Assembly (NCBI RefSeq): GCF_014596445.1
Contig: NZ_MECL01000034.1
Coordinates: 50,012 to 114,011, forward strand
Source of the DNA: Streptomyces sp. CBMA29
Lineage (GTDB): Bacteria; Actinomycetota; Actinomycetes; Streptomycetales; Streptomycetaceae
Direction: 5' to 3'
DNA: 64,000 bases
The notes beneath the pieces were generated by a model. It saw only the letters and a program-made list of their open reading frames with translations, searched no databases and was not told where the DNA came from. The number at the start of each line of letters is the position of its first letter. Within the stretch, counting starts at the first letter, position 1. Below, one piece after another: positions 55,498 through 63,874 of the stretch. Position numbers and translations under genes: made by a program.

Positions 55498-56159
55498 ACA
55501 TCCTTCCTCGCGGCCTGATCGTCTCGCTCACCCCGTCGCCCCAGTCGCCCTGGCAGAACATCGACGACGTCGTCCGGCTCGCCGCCGCCGCGCAGGCCGG
55601 TGGCGCCGTCGCCGTGAAAATGGACGGCCCGGACGCCGTACGCGCGGTGAAGCGCGCCGTTCCCGGCCTCCCCGTGCTCGCCGTGAGCATCGACGGCTCG
55701 CACGGCGGGGTCGTCCGCATCACGCCGACGCTCGACCACGCCGCCGCCCTGGTGGACGCCGGGGCCGACGTCGTGGAACTGGAAGCGGACGCGGCGGCGC
55801 GCCGGCACGACGGCCAGGACCTGGCCGAACTCGTCGCGTCCTTCGTCGGGCTCGGCAAGCCGGTCAAGGCGGGCGTGCCGGGGATCGACGACGCGCGCAC
55901 CGCCGTGGCGGCGGGCGCCGCGATCGTGAGTTCGTCCACGATGGGCTACCCCGCCAAGGCGGACTCCGGGCCCCTGCCCGACCTGGGACTCGTGGCCGCC
56001 CTCGTCGCCGCCGCCGGAGTGCCGGTCGTCGCCGAGCGCGGCTACTCCACACCGGACGACGTACGCGCGGCCCTGGCCGCGGGCGCGCACGCCGTCGTGG
56101 TCGGCTCAGCCATCGTCGACCCCGTCTGGCTGACCGCCCGCTTCGCGGGCGCCGTCTAG
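55494..56159 (+). CDS. nanE: NanE-like N-acetylmannosamine-6-phosphate epimerase, divergent
   Basis: This 221-residue TIM-barrel protein is clearly related to NanE ('ITPTLDHAAALVDAGADVVE', 'VPVVAERGYSTPDDVRAALA', 'GAHAVVVGSAIVDPVWLTAR'). NanE interconverts ManNAc-6-P and GlcNAc-6-P. However, the region that normally carries the catalytic Lys (a 'K-R-D-Y'-type element) reads 'LAVSIDGSHGG', and the usual Ile-Arg near the first strand is 'VKMDG'. The enzyme may use a different residue or substrate. GTG start overlaps the NagA stop. Confidence 0.8.
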   Translation: MNILPRGLIVSLTPSPQSPWQNIDDVVRLAAAAQAGGAVAVKMDGPDAVRAVKRAVPGLPVLAVSIDGSHGGVVRITPTLDHAAALVDAGADVVELEADAAARRHDGQDLAELVASFVGLGKPVKAGVPGIDDARTAVAAGAAIVSSSTMGYPAKADSGPLPDLGLVAALVAAAGVPVVAERGYSTPDDVRAALAAGAHAVVVGSAIVDPVWLTARFAGAV

Positions 56160-56188
56160 GGCGGGTCCGCAGGCGGAGGGGCGGCCAC

Positions 56189-56222
56189 GACCTGGCGACC
56201 GCTTCGACCTGGCGGCCGCTTC
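56189..56222. repeat. 17-bp tandem repeat before the BlaI gene
   Basis: Two adjacent copies of GACCTGGCGNCCGCTTC (56189-56205 and 56206-56222, one difference), with a partial third copy. They lie just downstream of the epimerase stop in the gap before the BlaI-type gene. Confidence 0.75.
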
Positions 56223-56340
56223 GACCTGGAGACCCTGGCGATCGACATGGCCGTACGGCGGGAAGAAGACGGTCTGACACACTGGTCGCAGGCCGCTGCC
56301 CCGGTCCGGTGCGTGGCAGCCGCAGACGGCGGAGGGTGCG

Positions 56341-56781
56341 TTGAACGCGAGGCGGAGTCGTTCGCCCGGTGGTCTGGAACGTGAGGTGATCGCGTGTCTG
56401 GCGGCGTCCGGCGTGCCGATGACCGCCTCGCAGGTACAGGCGGAACTGGGCGGTGACCTGGCCTACAACACGGTGCTGACCGCCATGACCCGGCTGTACG
56501 CGAAGCAGGCGCTGGAGCGTTCCCCCCAGGGGCGGGCCTTCGCCTACCGGCTCTCCGGTGAGGGAGCCGCCGACGCCGAGGCGGGTGTCACCGCCCACCG
56601 GATGCACCTGCTGCTGGAAGCGGGCGCCGACCGTACCAGTGTCCTGGCCCGTTTCGTCGGGGAGATGGACGAGGAGACGGAGCGCTTGCTGCGGGCGCTG
56701 CTCGAAGAGGCGGAGGCGACAGGGCCGTCGGGGCCGTCGGGAGCGTCGGGGCCGGTGGCTTCGGAACGCGAGGACAGGTGA
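56341..56781 (+). CDS. BlaI/MecI-family transcriptional repressor
   Basis: This 146-residue regulator has a winged helix (about 10-75; 'LEREVIACLAASGVPMTASQ' and 'LAYNTVLTAMTRLYAKQALE') and a dimerisation helix region, then a Gly/Pro/Ser tail ('GPSGPSGASGPV'). The TTG start follows GGAGGG. Its stop overlaps the start of an M56 membrane peptidase gene, the usual partner that inactivates such repressors. No beta-lactamase gene is adjacent. Confidence 0.9.
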   Translation: MNARRSRSPGGLEREVIACLAASGVPMTASQVQAELGGDLAYNTVLTAMTRLYAKQALERSPQGRAFAYRLSGEGAADAEAGVTAHRMHLLLEAGADRTSVLARFVGEMDEETERLLRALLEEAEATGPSGPSGASGPVASEREDR

Positions 56782-57701
56782 CGCGCGAATGCGTCGTCGC
56801 GCTCGCCGCCACGCCTGTGGCGCTCGGCGCGTTGAGCAGCCGGCTCTCCCGGCATGCCGCCGTCCGCCTGGCGCCTGCCGCGGCGACGGTGCTGTTGACC
56901 GCGTTCGCCCTGACGGTCGCCCTGAGCACGGGACTGCTGCTCTGTCTGGCGGCGGTGATAGCGCTGGCCGAGACGCCGGGCCTGTCGGGTCTTTCTCACT
57001 GGTCGCCGGGGGAGCTGCGCGCCGTCGTCCCCGTGCCCGCCGAGGCGGGCGCCGTGGGAGGCGTCCTCGCGGCAGTGCTGCTCGCGTCGGCGGCCGTTCA
57101 TCTGGCGCGGACCGTACGGGACGCCCGCAGGGCGTCGGCGGTGGCCGCGTCGCTGCCGCGGTCCGGCGGCGGGCTGAGCGTCATGGAGAACGATGCCGTG
57201 ATCGCTTATACGATTCCCGGCCGTCATCGCCGCATCGTGGTGTCCACCGGCATGCTGAGAAGTCTGTCGGCGGTCCAGCGCCGCGCCCTGCTGGCGCACG
57301 AGACCTCTCATCTGCGGCACCGCCATCACCGCTACGTTCAGCTGGCGCGGCTGGCGGCAGCCGCCAATCCGCTGGTGCGGCCGGTCTCCCGCGCCGTCGA
57401 TCTGGCGGTCGAGCGGTGGGCCGACGAGAACGCGGCGGTGGAGGTCGGCGACCGCAGGACCGTCGCCCACGCCCTGGCCGCTGCGGCGCTGGCGTCCGCC
57501 GCTCCCGGCCCGGCGCCGCCCGCGGGAAGTCTGGGCGGTGCGCGGACCGGCGTCGCTGACAGGGTCGGCTTCCTGCTGCGCCCGCCGGTCCGGCACCGGC
57601 TGGCGTACGCGCTCGTCACCGCCGGGATCGTGCTGTGCTGGACGGCGACCTGTGTCGCCGTCGGTCACATCCACGGGCTGATGGAACTGGCGGAGGCGTA
57701 A
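56778..57701 (+). CDS. M56-family (BlaR1-like) membrane metallopeptidase
   Basis: This 307-residue membrane protein has about four segments and a zinc-protease motif HETSH in 'ALLAHETSHLRHRHHRYVQL' with a downstream 'ERWADENAAVEV' (the third metal ligand region). The penicillin-sensor domain of BlaR1 is absent, as in most actinobacterial members. It is coupled to the BlaI-type gene by a four-base overlap. Presumably it cleaves that repressor in response to an unknown envelope signal. Confidence 0.9.
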   Translation: MTRECVVALAATPVALGALSSRLSRHAAVRLAPAAATVLLTAFALTVALSTGLLLCLAAVIALAETPGLSGLSHWSPGELRAVVPVPAEAGAVGGVLAAVLLASAAVHLARTVRDARRASAVAASLPRSGGGLSVMENDAVIAYTIPGRHRRIVVSTGMLRSLSAVQRRALLAHETSHLRHRHHRYVQLARLAAAANPLVRPVSRAVDLAVERWADENAAVEVGDRRTVAHALAAAALASAAPGPAPPAGSLGGARTGVADRVGFLLRPPVRHRLAYALVTAGIVLCWTATCVAVGHIHGLMELAEA

Positions 57702-57737
57702 CCGCTCTCCGCACGGACAGGCAGCCGCAGTCGCTGC

Positions 57738-59081
57738 TCACGCGAACAGGGCGCGGCCCCAGTGGTCGCCGGGCCGCACGCCGGGCGGACAGGCGAAGAG
57801 CCCGCTCCCGACGTGCTGGATGTACTCGTTGAGCAGGTCGTTGTTCTTGCCCGCCAGCGACGTCTGGATCCGTACGAACTGGGCCCGCGGGTCGCGTTGG
57901 TAGGCGAGGAAGAACAGGCCCGCGTCGAGGCGGCCCAGTTCGTCGGTGCCGTCGACGAAGGAGTAGCCGCGGCGCAGCAGTACGGCGCCGCCGTTGTGGG
58001 AGGAGTGGGCGAGTCGTACGTGGGCCTTGTCGTCGGTCAACGGCCGGCCCGAAGGGTCTTCGGCGCGCAGGTCGAGCGCCTCGAATTCGCGGTGGCCGCC
58101 CAGGGGCGCCCCCGATCCCTTCACCCGCCCGATCACCCGTTCCTGCTCGGTCAGCGGGGTGGAGTCCCAGGGCTCGATGAGCATCCGGATCCGCCGGCTG
58201 ACCAGATAGCTTCCGCCGGTCATCCACGCCGGACCGTCGCCGTCCCCGGCCCAGACGTGGCGGTCCATGGCGGCGGTGTCCTCGGCCTTGACGTTCGCCG
58301 TGCCGTCCTTGAAGCCCATGAGATTGCGGGGCGTCGCCTGCCCGGTCGAGGTGGAACTCGTACGGCCGAAGCCGAGCTGGGAGTAGCGCACCGAGGCGAC
58401 GCCGCGGGCCAGCCGGGCGAGATTGCGGATCGCGTGCACGGCGACCTGCGGATCGTCCGCGCACGCCTGGACGCACAGGTCGCCGCCGCTGCGGGCGGGG
58501 TCCAGCGCGTCGCCGCGGAAGGCGGGCAGGTCGGCGAGGAGGGCGGGGCGCCGGGCGGCGAGGCCGAAGCGGTCCGTGCCGTCGGGCCCGGTGAACAGGC
58601 TCGCGCCGAATCCCACCGTGAGGGTGAGCCGCGCGGCGGCCAGTCCGAGTGCCTCCCCGGTGTCGTCCGGCGGCGCGGAGGGCTGCCCGGTGACGGCGCC
58701 GGTGCCGACGTCCGCGCCGACGGTCATCCGGGCCGCCGCGTTGGTCCACGCCGTGAGCAGGGTGACGAGTTCGGTACGGGTCGCGGCGGGGGACAGGTCG
58801 AAGGCCGCGAAGTGCAGCCGGTCCTGCGCGGGTGTCGCGATGCCCGCCTGGTGGTCGCCGAAGAAGGGGACGGTGAGGTCGGCGGCGGCCGAGGGGGCGT
58901 CGGCGGTGCCGGACGACAGGGCCGCCGCTCCGCCCGCGCCCGCGGCGACGCCCGCCGCCGCACCGGCGCCGAGCAGGCTCATGACGCGCCGTCTGCTGGG
59001 GCGGCGGCCGGGGGAGTCCGACTCCACGGCCGGTTCCGCCGAGGACTGCCCGGCACGCGACCGGTCCCGGGACGTACTCAC
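57738..59081 (-). CDS. efeB: Dyp-type haem peroxidase, EfeB/deferrochelatase
   Basis: This 447-residue protein has a Tat signal ('RRPSRRRVMSLLGAGAAAGV') and the DyP fold: GxxDG motif in 'LMGFKDGTANVKAED', distal Arg and proximal His in the C-terminal half ('RLAHSSHNGGAVLLRRGY'). EfeB proteins are exported peroxidases of ferrous iron uptake systems, also reported to free iron from haem. The GTG start overlaps the EfeO stop, and efeU lies further upstream, so the three form one operon under iron control. Confidence 0.93.
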   Translation of the reverse strand: MSTSRDRSRAGQSSAEPAVESDSPGRRPSRRRVMSLLGAGAAAGVAAGAGGAAALSSGTADAPSAAADLTVPFFGDHQAGIATPAQDRLHFAAFDLSPAATRTELVTLLTAWTNAAARMTVGADVGTGAVTGQPSAPPDDTGEALGLAAARLTLTVGFGASLFTGPDGTDRFGLAARRPALLADLPAFRGDALDPARSGGDLCVQACADDPQVAVHAIRNLARLARGVASVRYSQLGFGRTSSTSTGQATPRNLMGFKDGTANVKAEDTAAMDRHVWAGDGDGPAWMTGGSYLVSRRIRMLIEPWDSTPLTEQERVIGRVKGSGAPLGGHREFEALDLRAEDPSGRPLTDDKAHVRLAHSSHNGGAVLLRRGYSFVDGTDELGRLDAGLFFLAYQRDPRAQFVRIQTSLAGKNNDLLNEYIQHVGSGLFACPPGVRPGDHWGRALFA

Positions 59082-60286
59082 TTGCTCGTCACCACCGAGC
59101 TGATCCTGCCCAGCGGCTCGGAGATGGTGTCGACCTCGACGGCCAGCGCCTTGACCTCGTCCCGGCTGAGCGCGTCGTAGGACACGTACGGGCTGCCGGG
59201 CACGTATCCCCTGTCCCCCCGCTGGGCGCGGTGTGTGTCGAGCAGGCCGACCAGTGCGGGGAAGCGCTGGTCCAAGGCGGTCACCAGCGCCGGGTCGCGC
59301 TCCTGGAGGGCGGGCCGCAGCGCGGAGTACACGTACTTGGCGCCGTCGACGTTGCCGGCGAAGTCCAGCAGATCGATCCGCGAGTAGCGCTCCTCCTCGC
59401 CGGTGACCTTGGACTTGGCGACCTCGTCCAGCAGCGACTTGGCGCCGTTGCCCATCGTCAGCGGGGTGATCCGGACGGTCTTGACGAGACCGGCCAGCTT
59501 GGCGGTGTTGACGTCGAGACCGTCGGCGAGGGCGCTGGCGTCGGCGCCCAGGGCCTTCTTCTGAAAGAGCATCTGCTCCAGGGCGTGGAAGCCGGTGAAC
59601 GGTGTGCCCTCGGTGATGTCATCGGCGCGCATGTCGATCAGCGGATCCAGATCGCCGAAGGACTCGGCGATGGGCTCGATACGTTCGTAGTGCAGCCGCG
59701 CGGTCGGATAGGCCGCCTGCGCCTTCGCCAGGTCACCCGCGGTGACGGCCGCGGTGAAGGCCGCGGTGGTGTCCACCAGCGCCGCGGTCTCGGACTCCAC
59801 ATAGGCGCGGTACGACGCCACGGCCGTCCGGAGCCGCTGGTCGACGGTCGCGGGCGTCGCGCGGGAACCGGTGACCTTCAGCGTGCTGCGGATGCCGTCG
59901 CCGACCATGCCCGGCTTGCACGCGACCTCGTATTCACCCGCTGGAAGGTCGATGATCAGATCGCGCTTGGTGGACGGGCCGATGTTCTCGACCTCGCCCA
60001 TGATGCGGTCGCCCGGCGCGTAGACGTACACCTCGGTCACCTGCGAGGCGGTGTTGGCGACGGAGAAGGTGTGGCGGCCCGCGGGCAGACTGCCGGTGGC
60101 CACCTCGCAGCTCTTGTCCCCGGCCTTGATCGTGACCGCGCCGTTCTTGCCACCGTTCTTCCCGCCGGACGACGAACCGGCCGACGCCGCCTTGTCGTTG
60201 GACGAGCAGCCGGTGGCCACCAGGGCGACGACGGCGAGCGGCACGAGGCTCAGCGTTCTACGGGCGACGGACGGCATCACGGACAT
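59078..60286 (-). CDS. efeO: EfeO iron-uptake lipoprotein (cupredoxin-M75)
   Basis: This 402-residue lipoprotein has lipobox VATGC, a cupredoxin-like domain (about 50-145; 'AGEYEVACKPGMVGDG') and an M75 peptidase-like imelysin domain (about 150-400) with the HxxE motif in 'GFHALEQMLF'. EfeO captures iron outside the membrane and passes it to EfeU. The start at 60286 follows GAGGAG; an in-frame start at 60307 is less likely. Confidence 0.93.
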   Translation of the reverse strand: MSVMPSVARRTLSLVPLAVVALVATGCSSNDKAASAGSSSGGKNGGKNGAVTIKAGDKSCEVATGSLPAGRHTFSVANTASQVTEVYVYAPGDRIMGEVENIGPSTKRDLIIDLPAGEYEVACKPGMVGDGIRSTLKVTGSRATPATVDQRLRTAVASYRAYVESETAALVDTTAAFTAAVTAGDLAKAQAAYPTARLHYERIEPIAESFGDLDPLIDMRADDITEGTPFTGFHALEQMLFQKKALGADASALADGLDVNTAKLAGLVKTVRITPLTMGNGAKSLLDEVAKSKVTGEEERYSRIDLLDFAGNVDGAKYVYSALRPALQERDPALVTALDQRFPALVGLLDTHRAQRGDRGYVPGSPYVSYDALSRDEVKALAVEVDTISEPLGRISSVVTSK

Positions 60287-60299
60287 CTCTCCTCGGGCA

Positions 60300-60323
60300 G
60301 GGGGCAAGGGGGCAAGGGGGCAA
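60300..60323. repeat. GGGGGCAA octamer repeated three times in the efeU-efeO gap
   Basis: Three perfect tandem copies of GGGGGCAA in the 114-base gap upstream of efeO. A possible slippage tract between two co-transcribed genes; no known protein-binding pattern. Confidence 0.85.
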
Positions 60324-60400
60324 GGTGGCAGCGGGACAGCGGCTGTTGGGGATGCGGAGGCTCAACTGGCCTCGTGAGAAGGGGAGTCGGATGTCGCGGG

Positions 60401-61285
60401 TCACAGCGCCGAGCGAACCGGCGCATCGGCGGCGGCCGTTCGCGTACGGCGCCGCGGCAGCAGCTTCCCGCCGGTGAAGAACACGGTCATGACGGGCACC
60501 AGATAGCAGACCCAGGCGACGGCCTGGACGACCGTGGTCTGCGGGGTGAAGTTGAAGACGCCCTTGAGCAGCGCGCCGTACCAGGATCCGAGGGAGATCT
60601 GCTCGCTGACGTCGAAGGCGAGGGAGTTGAGGCCAGGAATGACGCCGCCCTCCTGGAGGTCGTGCACCGCGTAGCCGAGCACCCCGGCCGCGATCACGAT
60701 CAGACCCACGCCGGTCCAGGTGAAGAACTTCGCCAGATTCAGCTTCACCGAGCGGCGGTAGAGCAGCCAGGCGAGCGCGACCGCCGTGGCGATGCCCAGG
60801 GCGAACCCGGTGACCGGGGCGGTGGTGCTGCCCGCCGCCTGCACCGCGGACCAGAAGAAGAGCGCGGTTTCGAGACCTTCGCGGGCGACCGCGAGGAAAG
60901 CCGTCAACCCGACCGCGAAGGCGCCCAGTTGGAGCGCCGAGGAGAGCTTGCCGTCCAGCTCGGCCCGCATCCCGCGGGCGGTGCTCCGCATCCAGAAGAC
61001 CATGCCCGTCACGAAGACCACGGCGATGGTCGACATGACGCCGCCGAAGATCTCCTGGCTCCTGAAGTCCGAGAGCAGCGTGGTCGAGGTGTACGTGAGC
61101 AGCGCGCCGAACGCGATGCTGACCGCGACGGCGAACGCCACTCCCGCCCCCACGACGGGCAGCCGGTCCCGGCGTCCGACCTTCACCAGGTAGGCCACGA
61201 GGATGCTGACCACCAGCCCGGCCTCCAGCCCCTCGCGCAGCCCGATCAGATAGTTCGCGAACACGTCGGCATCCATCCACTCCAC
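60401..61285 (-). CDS. efeU: EfeU ferrous/ferric iron permease (FTR1 family)
   Basis: This 294-residue membrane protein has seven segments and both REGLE motifs of the FTR1/OFeT family ('IGLREGLEAGLVVSILV' and 'AVAREGLETALFFW'), which bind iron during transport. GTG 61285 is taken as start; ATG 61276 is an alternative. It is the first gene of efeU-efeO-efeB and lies directly downstream of a strong iron box, so repression by DmdR/IdeR under iron sufficiency is expected. Confidence 0.93.
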   Translation of the reverse strand: MEWMDADVFANYLIGLREGLEAGLVVSILVAYLVKVGRRDRLPVVGAGVAFAVAVSIAFGALLTYTSTTLLSDFRSQEIFGGVMSTIAVVFVTGMVFWMRSTARGMRAELDGKLSSALQLGAFAVGLTAFLAVAREGLETALFFWSAVQAAGSTTAPVTGFALGIATAVALAWLLYRRSVKLNLAKFFTWTGVGLIVIAAGVLGYAVHDLQEGGVIPGLNSLAFDVSEQISLGSWYGALLKGVFNFTPQTTVVQAVAWVCYLVPVMTVFFTGGKLLPRRRTRTAAADAPVRSAL

Positions 61286-61292
61286 GACTCGT

Positions 61293-61313
61293 CACCTACA
61301 CGTCTTGTAGGTG
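61293..61313. promoter_or_regulatory. Inverted repeat CACCTACA-N5-TGTAGGTG in the efeU leader
   Basis: Perfect 8-base arms (61293-61300 and 61306-61313) between the iron box and the efeU start. It could be a second operator or an RNA hairpin in the leader. Confidence 0.6.
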
Positions 61314-61317
61314 ATGG

Positions 61318-61336
61318 CGAGGTTAGCCTTACCTAA
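61318..61336 (-). promoter_or_regulatory. Iron box (DmdR/IdeR operator) of efeUOB
   Basis: Read on the efeU strand the site is TTAGGTAAGGCTAACCTCG, matching 16 of 19 positions of the actinobacterial iron box TTAGGTTAGGCTAACCTAA. It is 33 bases upstream of the efeU start, consistent with iron-dependent repression. Confidence 0.9.
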
Positions 61337-61487
61337 TGGGCGACGCAAGGCCGACAGGTTCGAGACCCGCCGCTGACACCCGACCGAGGCCCGGTCCGGC
61401 GGATGGCAACCCCCCGGGCGGGCTCGCGCATTACCCTGGCGGCTGTCCGACAGTGGGATTCGCAGACTTCACCTCTCGGGGGACCGC

Positions 61488-62522
61488 GTGGCAGTTCACC
61501 AACAGCCCACCGGGGCACCGGACCTGGACGAGCTGCGGCGGCGGGCCGTCGCGGCGCCACGGCGGGAGGAAGGTCTGGTCGTCTGCGAGAACCTGGTGCG
61601 GATCTACCAGACCGAGGGCGTCGAGGTGCAGGCGCTCCAGGGCCTCGATCTCGCCGTGGCCCAGGGCGAGATGATCGCGGTGGTCGGGGCGTCCGGCTCC
61701 GGCAAGTCCACCCTGCTGGGCATACTCTCCGGCCAGGACGTGCCCACCGCGGGCGCCGCCACCGTCGCCGGACACGACCTGCTGACGATGAGGCGCCGCG
61801 AGCGGCTCACCTACCGGCGGAGCACCGTGGGCTTCGTCTGGCAGCAGACCTCACGCAATCTGCTGCCCTACCTCTCGGCGGCCGAGAACGTGATGCTGCC
61901 GATGACGTACACCGGGACCAAGCGCTCCCGACGCCGGGCCCGCGCCGAGGAACTGCTCGACCTGCTGTCCGTCGGACACTGCCGGGACCGTACGCCCGAC
62001 ACGCTCTCCGGCGGCGAACAGCAGCGGGTCGCCGTCGCCGTGGCCAACGCCAACGAGCCGCAGGTGCTGTTCGCCGACGAACCCACCGGCGAACTCGACA
62101 CCGCCACCAGCGACGAGGTGTTCGCGGCACTGCGCCGGGCCAACGAGGACCTGGGCGTCACCGTGATCGTGGTGACCCACGACGCGCTGGTGTCCGAGCA
62201 GGTCCAGCGCACCGTACGGATCCGCAACGGCCGCACCTCGACCGAGGTGCTGCGCCGGGTCACCACCGGCGAGGACGGCGTCGAGGTGCTCACCGCCGAG
62301 GAGTTCGCGGTGCTGGACGCCAGCGGTCGGCTGCAACTGCCCGGCCAGTTCACCGAGCGCCTGCACATGCGCAAACGGGTGCGGCTGGCACTGGAGACCG
62401 ACCACATCGGCGTATGGCCGGACGAGGCCGCGCGGCGGGCGAAGTCCGAGGCGGAGAGCGCCGCGGGCGCGGAAGATCCGGAGGGCACCGGTAGCTCGGG
62501 GTCCGCCGCGAGCGCCCTGTAG
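61488..62522 (+). CDS. ABC ATP-binding protein, LolD/MacB type
   Basis: This 344-residue ATPase has Walker A 'GASGSGKSTLLG', signature 'DTLSGGEQQRVAVAVANA', Walker B 'VLFADEPTGELD' and switch 'VVTHD', all of the LolD/MacB/FtsE-type that works with FtsX-like permeases. It has about 35 extra residues at the N-terminus and about 110 at the C-terminus beyond the ABC core. GTG start. The adjacent permease gene is on the other strand, which is unusual for this pair. Substrate unknown. Confidence 0.88.
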   Translation: MAVHQQPTGAPDLDELRRRAVAAPRREEGLVVCENLVRIYQTEGVEVQALQGLDLAVAQGEMIAVVGASGSGKSTLLGILSGQDVPTAGAATVAGHDLLTMRRRERLTYRRSTVGFVWQQTSRNLLPYLSAAENVMLPMTYTGTKRSRRRARAEELLDLLSVGHCRDRTPDTLSGGEQQRVAVAVANANEPQVLFADEPTGELDTATSDEVFAALRRANEDLGVTVIVVTHDALVSEQVQRTVRIRNGRTSTEVLRRVTTGEDGVEVLTAEEFAVLDASGRLQLPGQFTERLHMRKRVRLALETDHIGVWPDEAARRAKSEAESAAGAEDPEGTGSSGSAASAL

Positions 62523-62560
62523 GCCCTTCGCCCGAGGGCCGGACGCTGAGCCGCTGCCGG

Positions 62561-63777
62561 TCAACTGAGCCGCAGTACGGCCCCCAGCCGCCGCCGACGG
62601 GCCAGTGCGGTCTCGGCGGCAGCGGCGACCAGGATCAGCGCGGTCACGCCGACGACGAGGGCGAGCGTCAGCGAGTAGTCGGTGCGCAGGGCCGGTTGGG
62701 CCGGGCCGCCGGTGAACTGCCGCAGGTCCAACGTCGGTGCCATGAGCCGCGGTTCGAGCAGCCCGAGCAGCGTGCCGCCCACCGCGGAGGCGACCGCCAG
62801 CGGCAGCAGTTGCAGGAAGTGCAGCGCCCCGGCCTCCTTGCCGCCGAGTCCGAGTGTGCGCAGGAACGAGGCGGTGCGACCGCGTTCGTGCGCGGTGAGG
62901 GTCAGCTCCAGCGCGAGCGTGAGCAGGCCGGACAGCGCGGCCAGGACCGAGGTGACGGTGTAGGTCGCGTCGAGTCCCCGCGTCAGCCCGTCCGCGCGCA
63001 GGGCGCTCAGCGTTTCGGAGCGGACGCGGATCCGGGCCAGCGGCCCGAGCGTCCGGGCCGCCGCCGACCGCAGTGCGGCGGGCGTGGCGGGGGCGGGCCC
63101 GCCGGGAGCGCCGCCCTTGAGCAGCATGACGGTGCTCCCCGAGGACTGCTCGGGCATCAGGTGCTCGGCGCCCGCCGTGGTGATCAGCATCGGCGTCCCG
63201 GCGGGGATCCGCGCCGTGACCGGTCCGAGGACAGGGTCGTGCAGATCCGCGCCGGTGAGGGTGCCGACCGGCGAGAGAACCAGGTTCACCGGGCGCTGCC
63301 CGAGGGCCGAGACGCTGGAGGTGAAGCCGCCGGTGCGCTCGCGCGCCCGCAGGTCGGGCGAGAGGAAGGACGGCAGCGGGACGCTCGCGTCGATTCGGGT
63401 CCCCGGCGCGGTGGCCAGCCCGGACAGCAGGGCGGCGGCCAGCGGCGACTTCGGTGCGACGGCGGCCAGTTGCCGCGGATCCACGGTGATCACGGCGACC
63501 TGCGTGATCAGCGCGCCGTCGGTCTGTCCCACCAGGTCGAGGGTGTGCAGACGCTGGACGGCGGTCCGTATCCCGTCGCCGGCACCGGTCCCCGGCCCGG
63601 CGGTCCCCGTCCCGGCCACGATCGCGCTCGCGTCCGCGCCGGTGGTCCAGTCCGCACCCGCGGCCAGGCCGTCGCCGATCGTGCGCTGTACGAGGCCGCA
63701 GAACACGGCCGTCCCCAGGGTCAGGACCAGGACGAACAGCGCCAGCCCGGTCGCCGGGGCGTCGTGGGCGGCCCGTG
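62561..63777 (-). CDS. FtsX-like ABC transporter permease, 5' part lost at the poly-C tract
   Basis: About 405 residues of the C-terminal part of a MacB/FtsX-type permease, with a membrane segment near '[20 protein letters not shown]', a large extracytoplasmic domain, then three segments ending '[17 protein letters not shown]' with the '[20 protein letters not shown]' loop. Members are normally longer and have an N-terminal FtsX half. Here the frame runs into an almost pure C tract at 63778 and the start is not visible. It is convergent with the ATPase gene, the stops being 38 bases apart. Confidence 0.75.
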
Positions 63778-63873
<96 letters not shown>

Positions 63874-63874
<1 letters not shown>

